Source: Plasmodium relictum
Taxonomy: Eukaryota; Apicomplexa; Aconoidasida; Haemosporida; Plasmodiidae
Length of the DNA: 64,000 nt
Assembly: GCF_900005765.1 (NCBI RefSeq)
Contig: NC_041689.1
Coordinates: 124,001-188,000, forward strand
Direction of reading: 5' to 3'
Below, one piece after another: positions 12,346 through 23,922 of the stretch (its first letter is position 1; every line of letters begins with the position of its first letter). The notes below the pieces were generated by a model. That model ran no database searches and had not been told where the DNA came from. It saw nothing but the letters and a program-made list of their open reading frames with translations. A program made the translations under genes and the position numbers.

Positions 12346-12441
<96 letters not shown>

Positions 12442-13211
12442 TTTTTTCTTTTTTTACGTCTAATTAAATCTTTAATATATTTAATGTTATCAGGAGAATT
12501 TAAACTGTAGGAAATGATGTCATTATTTTTTAAATCTTCCATCTCACAAATAGTAGAGTTATTATCAATACATTCAAAATATATTTTGTAAGTTGGATTA
12601 AAAATAAATTTATAGAGATAAAAATTCTTAAAGAATGTTTTTAATGAATATCTTATTAATAATTCTAAGGAAGAATAGGAAAATACTTTAACATAATAAG
12701 GTATTCTATTAATGGAATGCCTTAGCATTATTTTTTTAAAATCTAAAAAAAGGTTTATTAAATTTTGACAATCATTTACAAATTTAAAAAATATATATTT
12801 TTTGATAGATAAAAACGTGGATATTTCAGCAAGGGACAAATTTTTATTTATGCAAAAAAGTAAAATGTTATAGAAAAAATCATAAACAATTTTTATCATT
12901 TTTTGTTTCTTTAATATGTTTAAATTATATAAATACTCTAAATCTTCAAATTCATTTTTACTTTTTTTTACATTTATACTCTCATTATTTAGTTCTTTTG
13001 GTAAAAAGTTATCAATAGGTATCATCATTTTTTCTTTTTTCTTTATTTCTTTTTTATTTATATTAAATTTAATGTTCAAATTCTTAATAAGTAGCTCTTT
13101 CTGTTTTTTTCTATCAGTAGTAATTATAATTTTTCTCATTTTCTTCTTACTTATATCAGCACATACAAAGAATTCAGTTTTATTTTTCCCATCCTCATTT
13201 TTTAAATTCAT
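11551..13211 (-). CDS. CFAP119 (CCDC189)-like axonemal protein
   Basis: Three minus-strand exons, 13211-12458, 12036-11771 and 11637-11551, joined in frame (phase 1, then phase 0), giving 368 aa. Residues about 105-212 resemble the conserved core of vertebrate CFAP119. That core has a helical YDFFYNILLFC block, then LRHSINRIPYYVKVFS (family 'lRPPFSInLFS'), then FYLYKFIFNP (family 'FKLYKYvFTP'). CFAP119 belongs to motile cilia and sperm tails; in Plasmodium the only axonemes are in male gametes, which would be the expected site. The remainder is Lys-rich, with helical exons 2 and 3. The first intron (421 bp) carries an 86-bp (TA)n tract starting about 20 bp after the donor. Without splicing, the exon-1 frame would run into that repeat, so the spliced model is preferred. 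The match is from memory of the human sequence. Confidence 0.62.
12349..12434. repeat. (TA)n microsatellite, about 86 bp
   Basis: Uninterrupted TA dinucleotide run, the longest in the window, lying inside intron 1 of the CFAP119-like gene. It should be highly length-polymorphic. Confidence 0.95.
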
Positions 13212-14554
13212 TTTATACTTATAATAAAAAAAAAATATAATATATAACAGAAATTTTAATGATAATATATATAATAGAAATAGTACTTATTATAATTTTA
13301 TGAGTACTAATAACAGAAAAAATTATACCACTTTTTTTAATTATAGTAATAATTTATAATATTAGGTATTATAATTGTACACATAATAATTATAAAAAAT
13401 ATTGCTAGAAATTACATTTAAATTTTATAGAAATATAATATTATAAAATAAAAAAATAAAAATTATGTTCTTATATAAAATTCCATAAAAATTTCAAATT
13501 TCTAGAAGAAAAAAAAAAAAAAGAAATACGTGACAATTAAATTATTTGTTATATAAAATATATTACTAAATGTTTTAAGAATACTTTAAAAATGTAAGTA
13601 TAAAAACTCTCGAAATATATTTTATTTGAAATTTAGATATTACACCTTAAATTTATAAATTATTTTTTAAGCAATTTAATAGAAAAAAATGGTTACTGCA
13701 GTATTATTTTATATTTAAAAGAAAAAAAATATGATAATATATATATATATGTATTTAGTTCACATAAAGGTAATTGTTAAGTAAAATAAATTAAATAAAA
13801 AGAAATAGAAAATATAAAAAAAATAAAAAGAAATTAAAAAAAAAAAAAAGACAGACAGGGTTTTATTATATTTTCTATAAAAAATTAATGTGCTAATTAA
13901 GTATCATAATCATAAAATCTTTATAAAATATGAAAATAATAATATATATAAAATTTCAAACAAAAGAAATACAAAAATCATTAAAAAAAAATTTTAAATA
14001 TATTTTTTAATTCATGATGCAAAGATATAGAATAAATTCTAAATTTAAATTGAAAATTGTCATTATATAAACTTGGAATTAAAATAACAAAAATTTAATT
14101 TTTGTTGTGTTACAAAAATTTTGAGAAAATAAAAAACATTTTATTAAAAAACTTAAATAAAGAGTAAAAAAATTTACACATACATATATATTAAGAACAT
14201 AAAGTATTGTAGTATTGAACTATTATATTTCAGATTCTTATTTTTAACATAAAGTATGCTTTTAGAGAACTTTTTTAAATAAAAATGCATATATATATAC
14301 TGTAATTTATGAATAAATGAAATAAAGAGAATATAAATATTTTATTGAAATGGGAGAAAGCCAAATTACATATATATAATGTGCTTGCATATTTGTATTT
14401 TTACAATTTTTAATTAATTTTTACAAAATTAAAAATATTTTTTAGAATATTATTTTATCAAATATTTTCCCTTTTCTTAGTTTCGAACTTTTTTTCTTTA
14501 ATAACATTTTATTGATATATCTCTCTAATTTTTTTTAAAATAAATTTGAAAATT
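13212..14554. other. intergenic region
   Basis: Upstream flank of the CFAP119-like gene and downstream flank of U1-70K, both on the minus strand. It is AT-rich with poly(dA) at 13509-13522 and 13836-13850 and short (TA)n at about 13739-13750. No gene was seen. Confidence 0.6.
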
Positions 14555-15715
14555 TTACTCAATATCATTATTATAATTGTAATAATTATTTTTCATTATA
14601 TTTTCATATAATTTATTATTTTCTCTTTCATTGTTTCTACTATTTTCCTTATAACTTTCTACATCGATGTATCTTTCTTTTTCTCTTTCTTTATCTTTAT
14701 CCTTTTCTTTTTCTATTTCTCTTTCTTTTTCCCTATTTCTATCTCTATCTTTCTCTCTTTCTCTTTCTTTATTTCTACCTCTACTTCTACTTCTATCTCT
14801 GTTTCTTTCTCTATCCCTACTTCTTTCTTTAGCTCTTTCTCTATCTCTACTTCTTTCTTTTCTCCTATGTTTATGATGATGCCTATCATGAGAAGAGCTT
14901 CTTTTACTTCTATGCCCACGTTCTCTCATAGAACTTTTTCTATCATCTCCTCTATGACGTTTATGACTTTTTAACACATGTTTTATATCATCATCATCAT
15001 CATTTCTTTCATTGTATAATGGTATGTTTTTATATCTATCATCATTTCTTCTTTTATCACTTTTGTATTTATCTTTATTAATTAAAGCATTCCAATTAAT
15101 ATTATGTGTAATTTTTTTTTTTTCTTCTGATCCTCTTGCCGGACCTTTCCCACCTCCTAATCTTCTAGGTAGCCAATTTTTTATTGTCCTTCCTCTTTCA
15201 ATATCAACTAATATTCTTCTGTTGTCTATTTTTTTCCCATCTGCTAAATTATAGGCTTGATTTAAACTCTTTGTATGCTCAAATTCAACAAATGCATATC
15301 CTCTTGGTTTATTGTCCTTATCATAAATTATTTTTACTTTTCTAATTTTCCCATAAATCTCAAACTCTTTTTTTAATCTTTTTTCATTTACTTCGTAAGA
15401 TAATCTACCAATAAATAAAGTTTTTTTCGGGTCATTAGTTAAATCTTCATTTTTAAAAGGATCATAGTTTCTTCTTTTTTCTTTTAGCATTAATTCATTA
15501 TACATTATTTTTTCTTTTTTTTTTCTTTCCTTTCTTTCTTTTGTATTTTCTAATTTTATTTTAGGGGGGGGTTCTCCTTCTTCAAAATAATTCAAAAAAT
15601 CTGCTAAACCACTATATTCTTTTGGCTTTTTTTTTTTTATTGGTTTATAATAATTTAATAAAGGCCTTGCTTGAAAAAGAATTAAAATATGAGGTGGCAT
15701 ACCAATGGCAGACAT
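14555..15715 (-). CDS. SNRNP70: U1 small nuclear ribonucleoprotein 70 kDa (U1-70K)
   Basis: Single exon, 386 aa, ATG at 15715. The order of elements is that of U1-70K. The N-terminal segment MPPHILILFQARPLLNY matches 'LPPNLLALFaPRPPLpY', which wraps around the U1 core. A helical ERKERKKKEK stretch follows, then an RRM at about 95-175 with RNP2 LFIGRL and RNP1 RGYAFVEF. Next is VDIERGRTIKNWLPRRLGGG (about 168-187), the family hallmark just after the RRM. The C-terminus (from about 265) is a charged RS/RE/RD/KE repeat tail equivalent to the SR-like tail that contacts SR proteins. The protein binds stem-loop 1 of U1 snRNA in 5' splice-site recognition, fitting the intron-rich genes around it. 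It is divergent from SKP1 across about 1 kb. Confidence 0.95.
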   Translation of the reverse strand: MSAIGMPPHILILFQARPLLNYYKPIKKKKPKEYSGLADFLNYFEEGEPPPKIKLENTKERKERKKKEKIMYNELMLKEKRRNYDPFKNEDLTNDPKKTLFIGRLSYEVNEKRLKKEFEIYGKIRKVKIIYDKDNKPRGYAFVEFEHTKSLNQAYNLADGKKIDNRRILVDIERGRTIKNWLPRRLGGGKGPARGSEEKKKITHNINWNALINKDKYKSDKRRNDDRYKNIPLYNERNDDDDDIKHVLKSHKRHRGDDRKSSMRERGHRSKRSSSHDRHHHKHRRKERSRDRERAKERSRDRERNRDRSRSRGRNKEREREKDRDRNREKEREIEKEKDKDKEREKERYIDVESYKENSRNNERENNKLYENIMKNNYYNYNNDIE

Positions 15716-15904
15716 TATGTATCTTTTTTTAAAATTTAATTCAATATAGATTTAAAAAAAAAAAACTTTTTAATACATTCCTCTTCTTTTTGTTTTTATA
15801 TTAAAAGGTTTTAATATGGTTCACTGATCTTTAATAAAAAAAAAGGTTTTTTTGAATAGCATTTTAATACTTTTGCTTTGGTTTATTCGTCATTATTCTT
15901 TTTA

Positions 15905-15982
<78 letters not shown>

Positions 15983-16689
15983 GTATATATATGTATATAT
16001 ATTTATTTATTTTACTTATTTTGTTTATTTTATTTAAATTTTTATATAAATATTTTTATTTTTTTATTAATCCTTTTAAAAAAAAAAAAAATGTTTTATA
16101 TTTTTATTTTAATTTATAAATTATATTACATTATTTTCCTTTTTAGTATATATAAATATATATATTTTCTTTAAATAATTATTTATTATTACATTGCTTT
16201 TTTCATTAGACTCTTACAAAAAAGAAAAAAATACATAACTCTAAATTTATTTTTACAATTTTTCTATTTATTAATAGAAAAAAGTCAAAATTATTTTAAT
16301 GTATTTTTTTAATATCATCTCGTTTTTTAACTTCACATATTTAATGAAAATGTACAATAACTCTTAAGAGCAACAATCGAATGATTATTTAAAATATTTG
16401 TAAATATAAAAAAAAAAAGATATAATTTTTTTTTTTTTAATTTTATTCTTTATTAAAAGTTTCATTTTTCCTTAAATGTATTGTTTATAAATTGTATAAT
16501 TTCGTACTGTTATTACTTTTCATGTTCCAAACAGAAAAAAAAAAAAAATAGAAATAAAAAAAAATAATAAAAAAAAGAAAATTCATGTGTATTTTGTATA
16601 TCTTTTTTTTTTTTGAGGTTTAAAGATTTAGATAAAAAAACAATATAATCTTTGATAGAATTATCTTATCTATTTACTTTTTTAGTAAA
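15716..16689. promoter_or_regulatory. divergent promoter region of U1-70K and SKP1
   Basis: The two genes point away from each other and share this 974-bp AT-rich space, so it must contain both promoters. It includes the (TA)n tract at 15910-15976 and several poly(dA/dT) runs. No specific factor site was recognised; the promoter role is inferred from gene orientation only. Confidence 0.5.
15910..15976. repeat. (TA)n microsatellite, about 67 bp
   Basis: Pure TA run, continuing as imperfect (TATG/TA) to about 16003, within the U1-70K/SKP1 divergent intergenic region. Confidence 0.95.
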
Positions 16690-17607
16690 ATGATAAATGA
16701 TAAAATAAAGTTAGTAAGTTTTGAAGGGGATGAATTTATTGTAGATAAATATACGGCTTCAATGTCAACTGTAATAATGAATATATTAGAAGGTACATTC
16801 ATAGAAATAAAAAAAAAAATAAATAAAAAAAAAATATACAAATATTTTTATAAAAAAATATATTTATGCTTTTAAAAAATTAATAAATCTTCTTAGTTAT
16901 GACTGAAGAAGAAGATACAATTCCTCTTCCAAATATAAAAACCCAAATTTTAAAAAAAATTATTGAATACATGGAATATCATATACAAAATCCAGCAGAT
17001 GAAATACCAAAACCATTAAGTACATCAAACTTACAAGACGTAATAAAAATGAAAATAAAAATAAAGATAAATACTAAAATAAATATTAAAATATTATTAT
17101 AAGTAAAATTATTATTATAACTCCTAAATGATATTATTTTTTATTTTAAAAAAAAATAATAGGTTGTATCTAGTTGGGATTACGATTTTGTTAATACTGA
17201 CAAGGAAACTTTATACGAACTTATTGAAGTAACAATCTCATTAAATAACCTAATTATAACATTATTTACATATTTTAATAACATAGAAAAAAAAAAATTA
17301 TTAAAAAAATTTAATAAAATGTTATACTATTAATATTATTTTTTTTTTTTAATTTAGGCGTCTAACTATTTGGATATAAAACCACTTTTAGATTTAACGT
17401 GTGGCAAAATTGCTTCTATGATGAAAGATAAAACAACTGAAGAAATTAGAGCAGAATTTGATATAGTTAATGATTTTACAAGAGAAGAAGAAAAACAGGT
17501 AACTATAAAAAAAGACAAAATATCTTACCATATTATTTTTCATATTATTATTTATTTAATTTTTTTTATAGATAAGAGAAGAAAATAGGTGGTGTGGTGA
17601 TATTTGA
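16690..17607 (+). CDS. SKP1: SKP1 homologue, SCF ubiquitin ligase adaptor
   Basis: Five exons: 16690-16792, 16897-17039, 17163-17228, 17358-17498 and 17572-17607. All are GT/AG and frame-consistent, giving 162 aa (family about 160). The N-terminal BTB/POZ fold begins [11 protein letters not shown]. Further family blocks are [42 protein letters not shown] (the dimerisation and F-box-binding helices) and the C-terminal signature [21 protein letters not shown], ending in REENRWC. SKP1 links cullin-1 to F-box proteins in the nucleus and cytoplasm. The usual long acidic insert of animal SKP1 is short here. The identification is certain; exon 1 in particular would be missed by single-frame reading. 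Confidence 0.96.
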
Positions 17608-19009
17608 TTTGTAAATTTTTTTTTTTCAATTTACATTTATTAAAAAAAGAAACCAAATGTAGAAATAGTTTTTTTGCTTATGTCATGCTTATTTTTTTTA
17701 TACATAAGTAGAGGCATTTTTTTTTATATATATTAAATATTATATTTAGATTTATCAAAAATAAGTTTTTTTTTTCTTTAATTTTTTTTTAAACTTAATT
17801 TTCTCTTTTTTTTTTGCTATACTTGGAATTTTTCATGTCATACAAAATAAGAAATAATAAAGTTAAATATAAAAATATTCTTACCTTTTATAAATAAATT
17901 TCCATTAATCTTTAATAGGCGAGTTGATATATAAGTAAAATAAAAAGTATTTCTAGATACGCAACAGTAATATAAAAATTTTTAGTATACTATATTTTCA
18001 ACTCTCAAATTTATTTAAAAAAAATAAGATTAAAAAAAAAAATCGCACACACACACACAAAAATCAAAATGTAGATTTAAAAAAAATAAATAAATAAATA
18101 AAATGAAGAAAAGGGAATAAATTTCTGTATACTTAGTTGGCTGTATTATCTTAATGTATAAAAAAAAATTATAATCTTCTCACATATATTTTTGACAGCA
18201 TAGCATAATTCTTTGTTCATTTTTTTTTATGCTTTAATGCTTTTTAAAACATGAAATACTCAATTTAAATATTTTGCTTTTTTTTTCTTTTTGTTTTTCT
18301 CTTATTTATTTATTTATTATTTTATTTTTTATCTGCTTGTTATTTTTAACTTAAATAGGATATTGTTTTCATAAAAAGACATGAAATAAAATAAATATAC
18401 AAAATTGAAATTTACTTATATATATAATTACAATTTGTTTTAAAGATATGCAATACAAATATATATATATATATATATATTTAAAAAATTGAATTCTGTG
18501 TTATATATAAAAAGTAGAAAAAAAATTTTAAAATAAAACTGAAAATTATTAAAATTTATTTTTTTTTTATTTCTAAATATATTTATATTTAGATAAATGT
18601 AAGAAAAAAAAAAAAAATGTTATTAAAATATGTAATATTCATAAAATTTGATATATATATATATTATATGATTAAATAAATAATATAATAAAAAATTAAT
18701 TTTATTAGATATACACGTATATATTTTTTTAATATGCATAATGTTTCGATTGTATATATAGCTTTCTGCATAACACTTCAAATAAAATAAATTTCTTTTC
18801 ATAAATAAGAATACATAAATAATATATATATATATATATATAATATGCATAAAAAAGAAAAGAATATATGAAAACGCATATATAAATATATTTGTACTTT
18901 AAGAGATATTTGAATACAACTGTAGACATTGTTTGTATAATATTATTAATTCCCCGTAAAAAACCAAAAAAAAAAAAAAGAATGAAAAATAAAAATTAAA
19001 ATATAAAAG

Positions 19010-19042
<33 letters not shown>

Positions 19043-19223
19043 AAAATAAATATAAATAATAGAGGAATAAATACAATGATTTAAATTAGTTAAAAACCAT
19101 GTAATAAAATTATATTTATGAATAAATGTAGAGAAAATACTATATATATAAGACATAATTATGCAATAATAAAAAAAAAAATATATATATATATATATAA
19201 ATGTATATAATTCTATAAAAATT
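17608..19223. other. intergenic region between convergent genes
   Basis: Joint 3' flank of SKP1 (plus) and the Asn/Met-rich gene (minus). It contains a short (AC)n at about 18045-18059, (TA)n tracts at about 18459-18480 and 19010-19037, and only non-coding-looking open frames of Tyr/Ile/Phe composition. Confidence 0.6.
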
Positions 19224-21386
19224 TTATCCTTCATTAACTTTATTTTGCTCATTCATATTTCTTAATTCTCTCATACGTGTTCTCCTTATATCAACTGAAT
19301 TCAAATTTTTATTATTCATATTAAAATTATTATTATAAACATGTTTGTAATCATATTTTTGATTATTATTATTATTATTATTGTTATAATTATTTGGGGG
19401 TTTATATATATCATTTGCTATCCCATTTGAGTTGGGGTTCATTAAATTGTTTTTATACATTTTATTGTTTTTTTCTTCATTTTTATTTAAGTTGTTATTA
19501 TTGTTATTATTATTATTGTTATTATTCATCATGTTCATTTTATACATGTTATTATTTTTTTGTTCTTCATTTTTATTATACATATTTTTATTATTTTGAG
19601 TTATATGAGGTAGTGGTGGTTGAAAATTCATATTTAACACTTTATTATTTACATAATTATTATTCTTCATATTACCCATGTTGTTAAAATTGGTATTTGA
19701 GCTATTATTATTCATATTCATATTATTATTCATACTATAATTTCTTAAATTCGTATTCATATTATTATTAGGATTTGCATTTTGAGAAACATTATTCACA
19801 TTGTTATTATTTACATTACTATTTAGTTTATCCTCTCCTATATTTTTATTACTACTACCAGTATTTCTCCAATTAATTTCTGAGTCAACATCCTTTTTTT
19901 TTAAATTTCTATCTTCTTTTTTATCATTTCTCTTAATATAATTCATATTTCCTTGCATTCCCGCATTGTTAGTCATTTGTTTTATATTTGTAACATCTTC
20001 AGTATTATTGTGCATAAAATTTTTTAAATTTCTGTTATAGTTGTTTGTCTTATAAATATTAATATTGTTGTCATTAAATTTATTCTGATTATTCATAGGA
20101 TTATGTTGAGGAATTTGCATGAATCTATTATTAATTTGTTCATTTCTTTCATAAATATTTTCTTGATTATTCATCACAGCATTCATATTATTAATGTTAT
20201 TTCTTTGTGTATTCATAGGATTCATTTGCATATTCATATTATTGATAGGATTCATTTGCTGATTCATTTTTATATTTGGATTCATATATTTCTTTTGTAT
20301 ACCATTTTTGTTTTCAATATTTTCAAAAAAAAAACTTTCTTCATATGATATAGTTGGGGGTAATGGTGCTGGATTTTGAGTTCCCCTTTTTAAGAAACAT
20401 TTAAAACCAATCATATGTTTTCCTTTAAAACCTGGAATAATATATCCATTATTTACTTCATTCTCCGTTTTATTTTGGTTTTTATCATTAGAATTATTAT
20501 TATTTATTCCATTAAAATCATTTGTTTGATCGTACCATTTTTTTGTATTATTTTCATTTTTTTTTGATGCATCATACATATTCATATGAAATTTCTTTTT
20601 TTCGTTTGATCCATTCCCCTTTATTTTTTCTATTCCTGTATTTATAGAATTTTCTTCAGTTTTTTTTATATCTTTTATTTGTTTTTTTTTTTTATCTTTA
20701 TCTTTTGTTAATTCTGATTTTATTTTTTCAGTAGATTCCAATAAGTCAGGAAATGATTCATCATCTATTTTTTTTTCTTTTTCTTCTGATTGATCATCAT
20801 TATTCTTTTCATCTTTTTTTTTCCATGCAGATCCAGCTTGTTTTGAATTCAATCCTATATTAACAGTTCTTCCTCTAACACTAACACTTATACCTGAATT
20901 TACATAAAAAAAAAATACAAAAAAAAAAATAATGAAACACATATCCTCATTTTAACATAAAAATAATATTTACTTTAAATGAATTATATTTTACAAGTTT
21001 GATAAACATAAAAATTTATATAAGTAAACCTTTCTATATATTTTCGTTTTTTTTGTATTACCTTTTTTTAAAGAGTTTCCGATTAATAAATGTTTTCCTA
21101 ATGAAACATTATTTGCTATTTGAATATCGTTTTCTTCAGTACATTCAGGATTTTTTTTTGTTTGTTCGTCTTCTTTTTTTATGTTTTCTTCTTCTTTGTT
21201 AGTTTCTAGTTAAAAAAAAAAAAAGTAATAAGCATAAATATATATATATATATAAAGGGCATGTATTCTCATAACTATGTATTTATGCTTGTTTCTTGGA
21301 AGTATCTTTGTAAAAAATATTATCTTAATACTTTATTTTTTTATCTTACTTTTACTATTTTCATTATTTATTTCCTTATCTTCCAT
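19224..21386 (-). CDS. Asn/Met-rich protein of unknown function
   Basis: Three minus-strand exons, 21386-21350, 21205-21062 and 20893-19224, joined in frame (phase 1 both times), giving 616 aa. Protein family not recognised. The N-terminal 120 residues have ordinary composition and include NNVSLGKHLLIGNSLKKG, ISVSVRGRTVNIGLN across the exon 2/3 junction, an SAWKKKDE stretch and an acidic DDESFPDLLE motif. A second ordered patch lies at about 220-275 (YIIPGFKGKHMIGFKCF, then PAPLPPTISYEES). The rest is low-complexity Asn/Met repeats. There is no signal peptide once the first exons are included; the hydrophobic start seen when the last exon is read alone is intron sequence. The SFPDL-type motif occurs in some RNA-associated proteins, but this is too weak for a call. 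The exon model is well supported by frame and splice sites. Confidence 0.72.
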
Positions 21387-23524
21387 GTTTTAATAAAACT
21401 GCTTTTACAATTACATAATTTTTATGATTTTAATTTTGTCAATTTTTTTCATAAATATATTATATATATGCTTATATAATTTTATATACAAATATATAAG
21501 AAAATAAAAGAAAAAAAAAAATAAAATATATAATGTTGTAAATAGTATAAAAAAATATTTTAAAATTAAATGTATGTAATATAAAAAGAAAAAAAAAAAA
21601 AAAAACATGCAGTATGTATTTAACTTGTTACAATATGCGAAATTTAAAAAATAAAGTGAAATTACATATAATATGGTATATTGTATAAAAATAAAATGAA
21701 ATAAAAAATTATGAAATAAAAATAATATTAAAAAAAAAAAGAAAAAAGAGAAATAAAAATGAAAATATTGTAATATATAATTAAAAAAAAATTGAAAAGT
21801 AATGCATATAATATAAAAATTGAAGTCAATATATGAGAAAAAAAAAAAATTGAATTTATAAAAAAAATTTTTTTTTTGTTTGCACAATATTTTGTCATAC
21901 AAGTAAAAATTATTTTTTTTCATTAAAATTTATCTCTATTATAAGAAAAAAATTCTATAATGATTTAGATAAAATTTTTTTTTATTTTTATTTTTTTTGT
22001 TTTCTTTGCTCCTTTTAATAAGTTTTTTTATTATTTTATTAGAATAAAATAATATATATTTGTAATGAATTCATACATAAATCATTCAATGAAACTCACA
22101 AAAATAATTTTTTCAATTTTTAAAAAATTATTACAATTTGTTTTTAAAATTCATTTACTTTGTTAAAAATAAGAGAAAAATGTTAAAATGTATGTAGATG
22201 TAAAATAAGAATTTTTAATATTTTATGATTTAATTCTTATTGTACATTTTTCTTATTAAAACTATTAGTATATTTAATCTTTAAAAAAAAAAAAAAAATA
22301 TAGAATTTTTAAGAGATATTTTTTTTTATGATATTTAACTGTAAACACATAGCTTTTTTTTTTTTCCTGGTTTTTATTCATTAGAAAAGGTATATCATTT
22401 TAATAAAGTATATCTTAATATTCAGTTTTCACAGCTTAATTTTGAAGTTTAAATCTAGGTAAAATGAAAATTTATTTTAACAATGAAATAGTATTAAAGT
22501 GAAATGCTTTAATACAGTTCATATTTGTATGATAAATTAAAAAAAAAAAATAATTATCATTTTTAAAGTAATATCTCTAAATGAAGCAAAAGTAGCTTTT
22601 TTTCTTTTTATTTTTTTATATATGTAAAAAGACGTTACTAAATATATCCTTAAGAAATAATAAATGAAATACGGAAAAAAGTTTCTTCTTTTTCTTTTAT
22701 ATAAATAAATTTTAGAAAAATGAGTTCTAACATAATAGGAATGAAATTAGCAATCTATTCGACAATTTAAAAATATAAGTTATATATATTACATGTAGGC
22801 TTCTTAATAAACAAGTAATTTTTTTGGTTTTGTTTAAAAAGAAAAATAATTATTTTAAATTAATACAATATGTTATTTTTAATTAATATTGAGAAACGTA
22901 AAGTTATTACAAATAAAATAATTTAATTCTTATAGTATGAATTTAATCAAAAACAAGCAACTGATATAAATTTTTTTTTTTTTTAATAAAAAATTGAATT
23001 TTCATTTATTTATTCTTTTTTTTTTATTTCGTATAAAAAATTTTTATGGTATATTTTTTTTTTTTTTTTGTTTTTGCTTTACATCGTTTTCTATTATTAA
23101 ATTTTATTTTTTTTTTTTTTTCTCTTTTATATTTCTTTTTTTTTGTTATAATTAATAGATGTTTAATATAATAAATGTTGCTTTTCAGTTATTAATGTGA
23201 AACTATATTTTGTGTTTTATTACAGAAATTGCTCCTGAGTTTTTTTTTTGTAAAATTTTTTTTTTATTTTCTGTGTTAATTTATGTTACTTTTGAAATAA
23301 AAGTTGCAATTTTTTTATGTAAGAATTTACATAGAAATACATTAAAAAAGAAAGCCTTTCAATCCTACATTGAAAATTAATATGTAAAAATGTAACAAGA
23401 AATGAAGAAAAAATTAAAACATATAAATGTGCATATATATATAAATACTTATTAATATACTTTTGTTTTTTATATTAGAAATTAATATAACAGGCTTTAC
23501 GAATATATATATTTTTTAATACAG
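21387..23524. other. divergent intergenic region, probably including the 5' exon(s) of PS synthase
   Basis: Upstream of the Asn/Met-rich gene (minus) and of the visible PS synthase exons (plus). The missing start of PS synthase must lie here. A short stretch after a TTACAG at about 23225-23245 reads in one frame as IAPEFFF, and PS synthases do have an aromatic patch just before the first membrane span. It could not be joined in frame, so no exon is claimed. The 21411-21923 minus frame is Phe-rich intergenic sequence. Confidence 0.5.
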
Positions 23525-23890
23525 GAAGAGTTTATATTTGTTATGTTTTTCTTTAGTGGCGTCTTTAGTACTATCAAATTCAGTTGTTTTAGAGTTTAAA
23601 CACAAGATTATTATGTAATATAATTAATATTACTTATATATTTACCATATATATACACATATATATATATATTTTTTTTTTAGATCTTTAATAATATCAT
23701 TTTTTAATTTCTTTGTATTAAAAAATGTTATACAGAGAATAACATTTTCAATTAAAAAAGATGTTTTTACAATAATAATTAATTCTGCTATTATTTTTTA
23801 CTATGTCGTAATCATATTTTGCCAATTTTTTGTAAATAATGAAATAAAAAAAAAACGTAATTTTATTATAAATATTTACAATAAGGAATG

Positions 23891-23922
<32 letters not shown>

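Noticed and set aside
14667-14876. Plus-strand frame of Ser/Leu/Phe repeats
   Set aside because: It is the antisense shadow of the RS/RE/KE repeat tail of U1-70K.
18623-19252. Overlapping minus-strand Tyr/Ile-rich frames
   Set aside because: Derived from TA and poly(dA/dT) repeats downstream of the Asn/Met-rich gene; no coding character.
20893-20942. Hydrophobic signal-peptide-like N-terminus on the Asn/Met-rich gene when its last exon is read alone
   Set aside because: It is intron sequence; a good acceptor at 20893 joins in frame to two upstream exons that begin with an ordinary ATG.
21411-21923. 170-codon minus-strand Phe/Tyr/Ile frame resembling a multi-span membrane protein
   Set aside because: Composition equals that of poly(dA/dT) intergenic DNA, and it overlaps the upstream region of the Asn/Met-rich gene. 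No motif and no matching exon were found.
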